This document shows, one piece after another, positions 35,151 to 63,501 of a stretch of DNA of 64,000 bases. The stretch comes from Mesorhabditis belari. Lineage: Eukaryota; Nematoda; Chromadorea; Rhabditida; Rhabditidae. The stretch covers positions 2,072,501 through 2,136,500 of the forward strand of contig CAUEEP010000729.1 in NCBI GenBank assembly GCA_958450365.1, given 5' to 3'. Position numbers and translations under genes: made by a program. The notes under the pieces are model-generated. The model searched no databases and had not been told where the DNA came from. It worked only from the letters and a program-made list of their open reading frames with translations. Position 1 is the stretch's first letter. Each line of letters starts with the position of its first letter.

Positions 35151-35449
35151 TGGAATTGTTAGGCACCTGTAATGTAAATTTTTCTAACGTTTTATTAACT
35201 TTTTTATCCAAGAGCAATGTGATCCTAGTATTTATTAAAGTGGGTAGATTTCTTTAGTTAAAGCCTTGGTTGCTTTAGTTTTTTTGGCCTCCTATATTCT
35301 TGTGAGCTCTTTAACTCTTTCCCCTCTCAACTCTCTTTCTCTTTGTGTATTTAGTTCTGAGTGCAAAGGAGCGTCTCGTTGCATAGCGTAAATTTTTGAA
35401 TTTCACCATTTACCCCTTGTTTTTTTATGAATTCTACGTGATTTAAAGT

Positions 35450-35461
35450 TAAATTTTTAGA
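35450..35461 (+). promoter_or_regulatory. Probable trans-splice acceptor
   Basis: TTAAATTTTTAG ends one base before the ATG of the next gene. An AG acceptor with a T-run and no upstream donor right at the start codon is the usual appearance of a nematode spliced-leader site. Confidence 0.6.
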
Positions 35462-37939
35462 ATGATCAAGCGAGAAGACATACTGAAAAATCTGCAGCGG
35501 GACAGAGACGCGGAAAAAGAAATGGAGAAGCTAAGGTTGGCGCTAACAATAATATTAGGAAAGTCGATTTTTTTATATGGGCAACTACAACTTTTTAATA
35601 CAATGATGAAGCCAATTTCCATGCTGAAGCCAAACTTAATGCTTTTTTTCTTTTAGAGCCTCGGGAGTCATGAACAGCATTCAACTAGAACAAGAGGAAC
35701 AAGAACACGCGAAAAAGCACGAGAAAGCGATCAGTTTTACAGATTTGTCGGTTAGTTATCTAATTATTTGATTTGTCTTATAGTAGTCTTATAGGACAGG
35801 AATTCTAAAGCTTTTATGTTTAGAAGCAAATCCTCAACGACTTTGAAACCACAAAGTACGAGATGGGCTCCGTATTAGGATCCAATTCCGATTGTAAGTT
35901 TAGAACTTTGACATTTTCTGTTCAATTTCAATGTTCAAGTTCAATTTTCTGTTTTAGATCATGCTATAATTGAGGAAGGTGATATCTCGAGGTTATTCGG
36001 GGAACTAAACGCTTTTGAGGTAAATTTGTTGCGTTTGCCAAGTGATTAGCATGTTTAGCTTTCTTTGATGGGTAGTTCGTCGGTTCCATTAGCAAGTTTC
36101 CACAAGAAAGCGGTCAACGATTTAGCGTTTGACGATGACGTTCTTGGACCACAAATCACACTCGACGATGTAAGTTATCGGTTTACCAACTTTCTATTTT
36201 CAATTCAGTGTCTCGCATGGTTTTCAAGAGCAGGCGGATGTAAAATTCACGATTTATTGCCACCGGCAGAGATATTTCCAAACGCCGAGAAGTGAGTGAA
36301 TTTAAAAAGGTTATTTAAGTTTTAATTTAGGTATTCGAAGAAGCTGGAGCAATATGGACTGCCAATAATATCGGAACGGAAAGAAGTCGAGAAAACGATC
36401 ATCTTGCAGGTTTAGGCGGAAGAGTTGATAACATTATCGTTGTTTTAGATGACACGCGTTCTTGAGTTTATCAGAAAAATGTGCCTCTCTTCACTATCAA
36501 TTGAGCATATAGCGATGCTACTTTTTGTCTTGCTTCGAATCTCCATCGATCGTCTAGCCGAGTACAGGATTCGCACTGGGATCTTCCATGTTTTGACAAA
36601 GGTATTAGGTGTGTGAAAAAGTAATCCACGTTTTTAACGTTTATGCGGCATCCATTTGTCCAACTTTTTGATAAAATTCCTGGCATTCAAGCGTTTCCTT
36701 ATGGTTGACCCATCACAATTTAATGTAAAGCCTATTTCTGAAGAGGTTGGACGAGGGTTTTCGAGAAGACAGTGTCTTATTTGGTCATTTGAACAGGTCT
36801 CAGGGCGACCGCCACGTGGTTCATCTTCTAGGCTTTCATTACCACCTTTGAATCGTTGGAACCAAAACCTAGCGGTATCATCAGTAACGGCGTCTTCGCC
36901 AAACGCATTCCGAATTCGACGTGCAGCCTCCGCAGCTTTCAACCCATTTTTGAACTCATAAAGCAAATTTGACCGAATGACGATACTTGTGTATACCATT
37001 TTCAAACTAAAATGAAAGTAGTTTATTGTCGTCCTTTTAACAAAATGAATATATCATTCGAAAGAGGAAAAAATAATTAAACGATATATATATCGTTAAC
37101 AAAAAATTAAAAATTGTTTAGATATATTTATTTAAACAAAATAAAAATAAAAAACGTGGATTATTTTTTCACACACCTAATAGATTTCTTTTGCGCCTTT
37201 TGGACGAATGGAATTTAGATTTTTAATTGTGAAGCGGCTCGGCAACGAAAAATCATCGCCGAATTTTCAGCAATCTCTTTGCATCTCTGCGAAGATATGG
37301 TGACTCTTCAGTGAGTCGATCAATCTAAATCCTAACTATATCATTTTAGATCGGCGATCGAAAATTTGCAATACGTCGTCTGTGGTTGTACTGGAATTTT
37401 ACCAGTTCTCACTTCACTCTTGGTCTCAAAAACAGAAAATGACAGTTTGGCCGTTGGAGATCTTTCGGTTTGTAATTAGTAATTTTATTTTCAATTTACA
37501 AATCATATTTTAGAGTCGACCAAAGGCGACTTATCTCCGCGAGCATCTCCGTGTAGTAAAAAGGATTATTCCCCAGATTGCTGAAGTTCTGGTGAGTTTG
37601 ATCTTTTTCTTTTATTCTTTTTTTTTTGTTTAGAGTATTCGTGAAGCTTACGCCATCTTTTGTATGCTCGACAACTCGATTTGTAGCTGCGTCGTCAAGG
37701 AACTACAACCGGACGTATTGGATCGACTTATACAAGCAATTAAAGAGGGCGGGCAAGCCATTGTAAGGATTAAAATGAAATTTTGTTGTTGTTGTTGAAA
37801 TTTTTTGTTAAGTTACTGATTTCTCTACTTTCAGAAGGCCGCGAATGACGGATCACTTGAAGAAACGGTAATGAAAGGACTCATCGAGATACGTGTCGCT
37901 GCAATGATTAACAAGATTCGTTTTGAAAGACCACAGTAG
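35462..37939 (+). CDS. SLF2/FAM178 (CANIN)-like protein, tentative
   Basis: Thirteen exons: 35462-35535, 35657-35750, 35824-35893, 35958-36019, 36059-36169, 36209-36291, 36331-36409, 36449-36601, 37219-37310, 37350-37467, 37514-37591, 37634-37762, 37835-37939. Total 1,248 bases, 415 residues plus TAG; all introns GT-AG with matching phase. The N-terminus is charged and probably helical (KREDILKNLQRDRDAEKEME). The middle has FDDDVLGPQITLDDCLAWFS and GCKIHDLLPPAEIFP; the C-terminal half is all-helical with SSLSIEHIAMLLFVLLRISI and ISLHLCEDMVTLQSAIENL. The order of these segments reminds me of the CANIN domain of SLF2/FAM178, which in vertebrates helps load SMC5/6 at damaged DNA. That assignment is from memory and weak. 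Intron 8 contains a mariner inserted at the donor site. Single gene, no evident operon partner. Confidence 0.85.
36605..37180 (-). mobile_element. Internally deleted mariner in an intron
   Basis: TIRs of about 31 bases (TTAGGTGTGTGAAAAAGTAA then TCCACGTTTTT, one G/A difference between ends), flanked by TA at 36603-36604 and 37181-37182. At 576 bases it is less than half of a full mariner. Near-identical TIRs suggest recent insertion. Without it, the host intron would be a typical 39-base intron starting GTAGATTTC and ending GAATTTAG. Confidence 0.93.
36634..36999 (-). pseudogene. mariner transposase, DNA-binding half only
   Basis: An intact 121-residue frame holds the paired helix-turn-helix region of mariner transposases: LLYEFKNGLKAAEAARRIRN, DTARFWFQRFKGGNESLEDE, PRGGRPETCSNDQIRHCLLE and the start of the linker before the catalytic core (NFIKKLDKWMPH). 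The stop lies at the inner edge of the TIR. The whole DDD catalytic domain is missing (usual length about 345 residues). The frame has no internal stop, so it could still make a TIR-binding protein, but it lies antisense in the intron of a host gene. Confidence 0.9.
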
Positions 37940-38875
37940 TTGCAGACCACAGTAGTAGTTGCAAGCATGATACATCTAAGTTAATTGATTTATTTACGTT
38001 TGTTTTTTCTACTTTTCGTTATTCACTTATGTTATAGGTTCATAATGTTTTGTCGAGCTTATCAGGTGTTGAGATTCGGGTATTTTGAGTAAATTTAGCA
38101 ATAAATTGTCTGGCTTTGAGTTTCCTGATAACGATTCGGAGCATAATTAGACGAAAATGTGATAAAAGTAGTACTATTTTAAAAGCTACGATAAAAATCG
38201 TAGAGCTACGATAAAAAATCGTAGCTTGAAACGCAAATTTATGACAATTTTTCGTGTGAGGAACGTCGATTTCTATTCCGGGCAAAGACGAAAAGAAGTT
38301 ATGTCTCGAGTAGACCTGAAAGGTGCTCTTTTTTTACTTTTCCTCCCTTTTCGCTCCATTGCCTCCTTGAAAGAAATAATAAGAAGAGCTGGTTCTGCAG
38401 GGGTTTTTCTCATCTTCTTCCTCACATTCTCGTCACTTTTTTTCTGAGAGCGGCTTCCTCAAAAGCCCTACCATTACCGCATTCAAGCTTACGTGCTCTG
38501 GGAATGATTGCTAATTGTAAGTTTAGGTATTACAAAGATTTGGCACTATGATAGTATCAATCTTGCTATAAATACCGTAAGCAATAAACAAAACACTGCA
38601 AATGATTTGAACTTGCTATAACTACCGCCAATTTACATTAAATCAACCCAATTTTGGCATTATTGACTGAGCTTTGTGATTTCTCATCAAATGATTCCAA
38701 AACTGGGCTGATCGCATGTAAATTAGCATCTCGATTAAAGTAGTTTTTCTAAAAGAGTTGTCGTTTAGAAAACGGATTTTAGTCAAGGGGAAAAAGTAGA
38801 GAAGAAATGAGGAAAAAAGGAAAAAATGTGATTTTCGAGAGGATTTTCATGTTAAATTTGAATTTCTGTCGCAAA
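37940..38875. other. No gene seen
   Basis: Contains a small hairpin (GCTACGATAAAAATCGTAG, twice, 38187-38225). Short frames only. Confidence 0.5.
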
Positions 38876-39109
38876 TTTTAAATGTTAATTTTTGCGCGAC
38901 GTCGCATTCCAATTGACGTCACCACCATTTGGAGGCAGTCGATGGGAGCGCCGCGTCGTCGTTTCTTTTTCATTTTCAAATCATTTGCAGTGTTTTGTTT
39001 TTGATCAAATTAGTTGAAAGTATTGTTTTATTGTTTTTTTTGTGTTGAAATGAGAAATCAATCTATTTCCATTTGAGAGTGGAGTATCCGGAACTTTTCG
39101 TAGACCACA

Positions 39110-39196
39110 ATGAAGGCCAAAACTGTTAAAATGGTTTGCGGAGTTGAATGGAAACAACGAAAGCAAGGCTCATCTTCTGGACCATTACAAAAGTAA
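39110..39196 (+). CDS. Small ORF copy 1 (28 residues)
   Basis: MKAKTVKMVCGVEWKQRKQG then SSSGPLQK, stop TAA. The strong GC-rich block upstream resembles a promoter. GTAACGG at the end could also be a splice donor (TTACAAAAG|GTAAC-like), so this may be a first exon. Confidence 0.35.
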   Translation: MKAKTVKMVCGVEWKQRKQGSSSGPLQK

Positions 39197-39210
39197 CGGT
39201 TTAACTAGTA

Positions 39211-39300
39211 AAGGGCTTCAATATTTTTCCTAGATTAGTTCCCAAGCGCCAAGTTCAACTCTAATGTGTTAAGTTTTATTTAAAATATTGAAGCTCTTAA
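39211..39300. mobile_element. Tiny MITE between the duplicated blocks
   Basis: AAAGGGCTTCAATATTTTT at 39211 and its near complement AAAATATTGAAGCTCTTAA at 39282-39300 enclose about 55 bases. Confidence 0.5.
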
Positions 39301-39610
39301 TCTTGGCTACATTTATCTATTAAAAGTTTCCCGTTTGGAGATATGCAACCCATTTTACAAGCTCTTGAATGAGTACTAAATGAAATGTTAATTTTTGCGC
39401 GACGTCGCATTCCAATTGACGTCACCGCCATTTGGAGGCAGTCAATGGGAGCGCCGCGTCGTCGTTTCTTTTTCATTTTCAAATCATTTGCAGTGTTTTG
39501 TTTTTGATCAAATTAATTGAAAGTATTGTTTTATTGTTTTTTTTGTGTTGAAATGAGAAATCAATCTATTTCCATTTGAGAGTGGAGAATCCGGAACTTT
39601 TCGTAGCACA

Positions 39611-39829
39611 ATGAAGGCCAAAACTGTTAAAATGGTTTGCGGAGTTGAATGGAAACAACGAAAGCAAGGCTCATCTTCTGGACCGTTACAAAAGTTACAA
39701 AAGTGTTTTGTTTTTCGTTTATTTTTGGTTTTTTTTTTGTTTTTTGTCAGATTAATTGAAAGTATTGTTTTACGCGTTAAATTTTGTGTTAAAATGAGAG
39801 CAATCTATGCAAGATCAACTTTTCAATGA
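39611..39829 (+). CDS. Small ORF copy 2 (extended to 72 residues)
   Basis: The first 28 residues are identical to copy 1. A short tandem duplication (TTACAAAAG) removes the stop, and the frame runs on through T-rich sequence as a hydrophobic tail (CFVFRLFLVFFLFFVRL). The extension is probably not selected. Confidence 0.3.
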   Translation: MKAKTVKMVCGVEWKQRKQGSSSGPLQKLQKCFVFRLFLVFFLFFVRLIESIVLRVKFCVKMRAIYARSTFQ

Positions 39830-40042
39830 TTGATTGCACAATCTCTTCAAACTAACTACTTTGCGTTAACATTTTCAAGAATCTTATCGAAGTCTTGGCA
39901 AAAGCATCTTTGTAGAAGTGAAACGAAGCTGCGGACAGCCAACCAAAGTAGTTAGTTAGCATGAGAGCAATCTATTTCCATTTGGGAGCCGAGTGGAGAA
40001 TCCGAAACTTAGTAACTCGTAACGTAAAGTAACCGGACCACA

Positions 40043-40129
40043 ATGAAGGCCAAAACTAACTGTAAGATGGTTTGGAGAGTTGAATGGAAACAACGAAAGC
40101 AAGGCTCATCTGCACCGTTACAAAACTAA
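40043..40129 (+). CDS. Small ORF copy 3 (28 residues)
   Basis: MKAKTNCKMVWRVEWKQRKQ then GSSAPLQN, stop TAA. Relative to copy 1 it has a three-base insertion and a three-base deletion that leave the frame intact, plus several substitutions. Confidence 0.35.
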   Translation: MKAKTNCKMVWRVEWKQRKQGSSAPLQN

Positions 40130-40130
40130 A

Positions 40131-40747
40131 GCACTTGTAACTGAACCTAAGTTTAGCAAAAAGCCATCTTACATGGATTCGATCAAAATTTGACATCGAA
40201 TTGATGTACGAGCAGTTAAAAAACCATTTTTTGTGGTACTAGTAAAAGTGATAAACGACCCGGTTCGGGGTGAGTGGAGGGGAAAGCACAAAAGGGATGA
40301 CACTGCGGGGATGCAATGAAGGAAATCTAGGTCATTCACTCGTATTTCGTTCTCCTCTTTGCCTTGAATCTCTCCTTTTCCGTATCCCCAGCCCAGACTT
40401 ACACCTTCCCCTCCTTGTTCCACACATTTCTGTGTGACCGTGAAACTTCCATCCTAGCTCTTGCACTCGTTTTCTCTTCTCGAGAACTCATTTGTCCTAT
40501 TTCTCCTCCCGTCTCATAGTAAAAACCTTGATCCTTTTATGGACACATATTTTGTATGGTTTTCGATTTAATAAGCTTTAGTACAATCAAGTTGATATTG
40601 ACAATAGAAGCTAGAATTCAAATCATTGTAGATCTCGTTCCTGAATGCCTGATTCGCTTGGTGCCAAATCGCTTGGTTGACAAGGTTTCAACGGTTCAGT
40701 TTTACTTTCCTTTCCTATTTATGTAATTTTCTCAAAGCCCAAATGTG
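40131..40747. other. No gene seen
   Basis: Mixed composition; a GGGGATGCAATGAAGG stretch near 40310 and pyrimidine-rich sequence. No tRNA or exon signal before 40748. Confidence 0.5.
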
Positions 40748-40820
40748 CTGCCATAGCTCACTCGGTTAGAGCATTGGTCTAATAGCTAATGATCGCAGGA
40801 TCGACCCCTGCTGTAACGGT
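40748..40820 (+). pseudogene. Degenerate tRNA-Ile
   Basis: GCTGCCATAGCTCACTCGGT and TAGAGCATTGGTCTAATAGC match the neighbouring tRNA-Ile, but the acceptor 3' half (TGTAACG) no longer pairs and the anticodon stem is altered. It lies just upstream of the intact minus-strand copy. Confidence 0.75.
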
Positions 40821-40840
40821 GGAAAAAAAACAAAAACTTT

Positions 40841-40914
40841 TGCCGCCAGCAGGGGTCGAACCTGCGGCCTTTGGCTTATTAGACCAATGCTCTAACCGAC
40901 TGAGCTATGGCGGC
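40841..40914 (-). tRNA. tRNA-Ile(AAT)
   Basis: Full cloverleaf: acceptor GCCGCCA/TGGCGGC, D-arm GCTC...GAGC, anticodon stem TTGGT/GCCAA with loop CTAATAA (anticodon AAT), T-arm GCAGG TTCGACC CCTGC, discriminator A. No intron. Identical in sequence to the plus-strand copy at 41041. Confidence 0.95.
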
Positions 40915-41040
40915 ACCTTTTCCGGACAGCAATTTATCCCTTTTAGCTAAAAGCCGTCAATTTTCGCACTCGTCCAGAAAATTCAGAAACTAGATTCACA
41001 ACTGTAAGGTAAAAGCGATAAATTGCTGCCGAGAGCCAGT

Positions 41041-41114
41041 GCCGCCATAGCTCAGTCGGTTAGAGCATTGGTCTAATAAGCCAAAGGCCGCAGGTTCGAC
41101 CCCTGCTGGCGGCA
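41041..41114 (+). tRNA. tRNA-Ile(AAT)
   Basis: Same 74-base cloverleaf as the minus-strand copy 127 bases away, so the two form a divergent inverted pair. No intron. Confidence 0.95.
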
Positions 41115-41476
41115 AAGCATTTTGTTTTTAAAGTCTTTACTGGTATTCAATATTTCTCTACTTTGAAAAACTCACAAGTTATTCGCCCGGCAAAATTTTC
41201 GTAATTTTCCTACCTATATAGGTCTCTGACCTGGCTGATAGTTTGAAGCATTCTTGACTTCGGTGTTCTCTAGGAACAGTGAAGTCTCTTCACTAGGAAA
41301 TCAGTTTAAGTCAGTCAGTCCTGACTTTCTTCTACAAACTCATTTCCTTAATTCACTAATGATTTAAAGACAAAATTCAGAAATCAATCCGCCAATCATA
41401 ATCAATCCACCGATCGTTCTTCATTCCATCGCTCAATTCAAATGCAAATTCGCTTCTCTGACGCCCAAACGGTGAT

Positions 41477-60322
<18,846 letters not shown>

Positions 60323-61137
60323 ATGTGTTTTCTGATGTTGGTTTGATACTGAAATTCGATATTCTGATTCGAGCCGGATCTAGCTGGCTTAGAGGAGACT
60401 TTTGTTCTGGTTATGGATTGGCTTGGCTTGGCTTGGCTTGGCTTGGCTTGGCTTGGCTTGGCTTGGCTTGGCCATCCTTATTCTGAAACAATCCGTTTTC
60501 TAAAACGTGTCCACTTTCGTAACCTATTGTAATCTTGGCTCTATTTTATTTAGCCCTACTTTTTGTATCTTTCGTCTGTGTGAAAAATGTCTTTGTGAAC
60601 TCTCACAGAATTAGAAAAGTGGATAGATTGGATAAAAATGGCGATAGGGTTATGATAGAAAGAGGATACGTTTTTGGAAACGTATTACTTGTGGACAACT
60701 CTAGGGGCTTCAAAACTCGAGTTGCATTTTTGTTTCACTACAGGATCACTACAGTTTACTACAGTTTACTACAGTTTAAAATCGCTATTCTATAGAACTC
60801 TTTACTCTTGTACAGTCTCAAACCAACACCATCCCCTATCACTTTCAACTAGTCCTGTAACTTTTCCCTTAAATTTACCCTTTTTTGTGATATTCTTTAC
60901 CGGTGCTTTCTCTTTAAACTAATCTCAAAGCTGAACCTTTCCTTTGTGTGCTTGCGGGTGTGAAATAAAAAATGAGATAAAAAATATTGGAATAAATTTA
61001 TTTTTGGAGAAAATTGCTCTTTTGTTTTCTTCTAATATGATTTTCTATTATATTGATAGCGATTGTTTTCTGCTAATTTGATCTGTTATATTGATGGCGA
61101 TGAAAGCACTATGTAGCAACATTTAATCACAAATCAT
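60323..61137. other. No gene; dispersed repeat at 60420-60700
   Basis: Bases 60420-60475 are a (CTTGG)n array followed by CATCCTTATTCTGAAACAAT, CCGTTTTCTAAAACGTGTCC and AATCTTGGCTCTATTTT, then a partial inverse (GATTGGATAAAAATGG ... ACGTTTTTGGAAACG). It is the second copy of the repeat at 30690-30975. Bases 60700-61137 show nothing. Confidence 0.6.
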
Positions 61138-62319
61138 TTACAACTGATCATCCGCGGATATCCGTCGAATATTTTTGACGAATAAATGTGCATGATTGGT
61201 TGCACGAGTTCCGTGATTTATATCAATATTTGTTCCCATAATCAATTGATCGATTTCATCATTGAGGGATCGTTTGAAAATAAAAACCTCCTCCATCGAT
61301 TGTTGTCCATAAAGGGTTTTGCAAAACGCCGTGAAATCCCCACAGATTCCCCCCATTTCTCGAGCTTTTTCAGTCAAATATCCAAGCAATTGTGTTGAAG
61401 ATTTATTGTGTTCCAATGATGTTTCGCTTGATTTAATGATGTCCCGTGTCAGCAACAGATCTCTTTTAAATTCTTCGAGATAAACTTTGGGGAAATTTGT
61501 GGAAGAATGTACATGAATTGACAAAGCGGCTAATGGATTTCGGCTTGGAATTCCATTCTTAATAAATTCCCGGCCAATTTTCAGAAAATTATCAAGAGAA
61601 CATGGTGAATAGTGAAGAAACGAAGGGTTAAATGTCTTAGGAAAATACCAAAATAAATCCGATCCTTCCAAAATAATGTTCGGACAGTTGACAAGTGATG
61701 GCATTGATAAGATAGAATTAATTGAATTTGATAAAAACAACGTTTCCCAATCAAATGATTTCTGGTCAAACTTCATAAAGTCAATTTTTGACGTGAAATT
61801 CCTAAAAAAGCAATCAACCAACGTTTGATCGTTGAATCCAATATTTAGATCTCGAACAAAGCGCATATTTGTGAAAAATTCATTTATGAATTGTGTAAGT
61901 TTTTCCTCATCATTTATCGCTGCTTTCTGGACTTCGACTGTGACATTCAATGAACGACATGATTTCTGATTTCTGAAGAAATTGAGCCCATTTAGTTGAG
62001 TGATCATCTCAAAATCATAGTCCTTTCCATTATAACAAGTGATATCTTTATGATTTGTTCCAAGATAGAACTCAATCTCCACGTGAAAATCGTTCATTTT
62101 GAGGCTGATCTTCGTTTTATGATACAAATCGGTCATGCAACGGAATTCATCGATTTTATTGGGTAATGGTCCATGGCAGAGAATATATTGACGAAGCGAT
62201 CGATTCACTTCCAAAAGTTCCAATGATTTGTCGATTTGTAGACATTTTAGTGTTGGATGCTGAAGTAGCGATGGTAGATTGAGGAATGGAAATAGAGTTT
62301 TCGAATTAAAAGAAGGCAT
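61138..62319 (-). CDS. F-box-like protein, intronless
   Basis: A single uninterrupted frame of 393 residues; I place the start at the ATG at 62319 (MPSFNSKTLFPFLNLPSLLQ), since the frame upstream of it has only a TTG. The N-terminal FPFLNLPSLLQHPTLKCLQI followed by ELLEVNRSLRQYI resembles the short F-box of the very large nematode F-box/FBA families, which act as SCF ubiquitin-ligase substrate adaptors. The rest (LNGLNFFRNQKSCRSLNVTV, FMKFDQKSFDWETLFLSN, SMPSLVNCPNIILEGSDLFW, SLDNFLKIGREFIKNGI) has the alternating hydrophobic pattern and length of FBA/FTH-type domains, but no signature is certain. An ATTCAG acceptor at 62345 could be a trans-splice site. No other gene of this size here lacks introns, which suggests fast turnover or retroposition. 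Confidence 0.75.
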   Translation of the reverse strand: MPSFNSKTLFPFLNLPSLLQHPTLKCLQIDKSLELLEVNRSLRQYILCHGPLPNKIDEFRCMTDLYHKTKISLKMNDFHVEIEFYLGTNHKDITCYNGKDYDFEMITQLNGLNFFRNQKSCRSLNVTVEVQKAAINDEEKLTQFINEFFTNMRFVRDLNIGFNDQTLVDCFFRNFTSKIDFMKFDQKSFDWETLFLSNSINSILSMPSLVNCPNIILEGSDLFWYFPKTFNPSFLHYSPCSLDNFLKIGREFIKNGIPSRNPLAALSIHVHSSTNFPKVYLEEFKRDLLLTRDIIKSSETSLEHNKSSTQLLGYLTEKAREMGGICGDFTAFCKTLYGQQSMEEVFIFKRSLNDEIDQLIMGTNIDINHGTRATNHAHLFVKNIRRISADDQL

Positions 62320-62842
62320 TTTCTTTTTCAAATGAAAACTCTGAATCGATACGAGCTATTGCTCCTCAAATACCCAGTGAATCACTGATAAGAGACTTTT
62401 GTTGAGAATCCACTGCCCAAATACTGACAATAGACTAAAGCATAGTCTAGCCAAAGTTTCATTTGACTCAAAAAAAATCGGGTTTGATCCATTCTTTGAG
62501 ATCCCAGCCTCGAACTCTCCAGTATCACAGGCGAGACCCAACACAGCACAATTAGCTTGAGAAGTTCCTAAAAAAAGAAACAAATTGGTTTCAGATATAA
62601 AAGTAAAACATTTCTCAATGGGCAAAAGGAAACAGGCTTTAAATATTTTCAGGCATGGTTAAAGGGTCAGCTTCCCTCCCCTCCTGCGCCCCCCATGAAT
62701 TGTCGAATCAAATCTGTAGGGGAAAGAAATCAAATCTGTAGAGAAAAGGAAACAAATCTGTAGAGAAAAGGAAACAAATCTGCCACAAAAAGGAATCAAA
62801 ACGGCTCGTGTAAGTGTGAGCTCATTCTTTCTCCAAAAGTTT
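62320..62842. other. No confident gene
   Basis: A minus-strand frame (62590-62356, after a TTTTTTTAG acceptor) reads TSQANCAVLGLACDTGEFEA but has no partner exon I can support. CAAATCTGTAGAGAAAAGGA is repeated four times at 62705-62790. Confidence 0.4.
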
Positions 62843-63501
62843 AAGGTGAAGGATTTCTTTGACAGAAACTTGACTTCTGAACGTAAAACGTGGATTTATT
62901 ATGAGGATCATCAACGAAAAAAACCAGTGGCTGTTCCCAAATCAAGAGCCGAAAACCACTCCCAAACCAGATGTTCATGAAGAGAAGATGTTGGTGGAAT
63001 GCAAAAGGTTTGGTGCACTACAAAGTGCAGTGAAGTGAAAACCTGGACAAACAGTTAATGCCAAATTTTATTCAAAACAATTGGTTCGAGTTAACGAGGC
63101 TTTGAAGAAATTGGGGCTCAAACCTTCAAGGGTCCGATTCCTTCACGACAACGCAAAACCACACACGGCAAAAGCCACTCACAAAAAAAATCGAAGAGCT
63201 TTCCTGGAAATTGTTGTCCCACGCACCTTACCTAGCACAATCAGATTATTTTTTGTTTCGGTCGTTGAAACGCTTTTTGGATGGAGAAAAGTTCGATGAT
63301 CACGCTCAGGTCATAAAAGCAGTCAACACATACTTCACCTCCAAAACTCCTCAGTTTTTCGAGAATGGGACTTGCGCCGAAGATAGGAAGAAGTCATCGA
63401 TAAAAATGGCGAATATCTTTTGAGTTAAAGTTTTCCATTTTACGTTTTGTGTAATAAACAAGTTGTTATTTAAAACGGAATTTTGAAAGTTGCCAACCTA
63501 A
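62843..63501 (+). mobile_element. 5'-truncated mariner
   Basis: Holds the C-terminal part of a mariner transposase in shifted frames: KTWIYYEDHQRKK, RVRFLHDNAKPHTAKATHKK (second catalytic Asp), LAQSDYFLFRSLKRFLDGEK (third Asp) and TSKTPQFFENG. The right TIR is intact (AAAGTTGCCAACCTAA) and is followed by TA at 63502-63503. The left TIR and the N-terminal half are absent. Confidence 0.88.

Larger units (their letters stand above)
38876..40130 (+). repeat. Three copies of a promoter-like block plus small ORF
   Basis: Copy 1 (38876-39205) and copy 2 (39384-39700) are about 98 percent alike by eye over 320 bases, including TTTTTGCGCGACGTCGCATT, CCAATTGACGTCACC, GGAGGCAGTC and GGGAGCGCCGCGTCGTCGTT. 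Copy 3 (39961-40130) covers only the 3' part. Each ends in a short ORF starting MKAKT. Between copies 1 and 2 lies a ~90-base MITE; between 2 and 3 a small inverted repeat (CTAACTACTTTG at 39852, inverted at 39946). Confidence 0.85.

Noticed and set aside
37183..37218. Bases after the mariner read as coding sequence
   Set aside because: Both possible frames meet a stop (TAG at the end of the stretch, or TGA at about 37300). Treating them as the 3' part of the intron keeps the frame.
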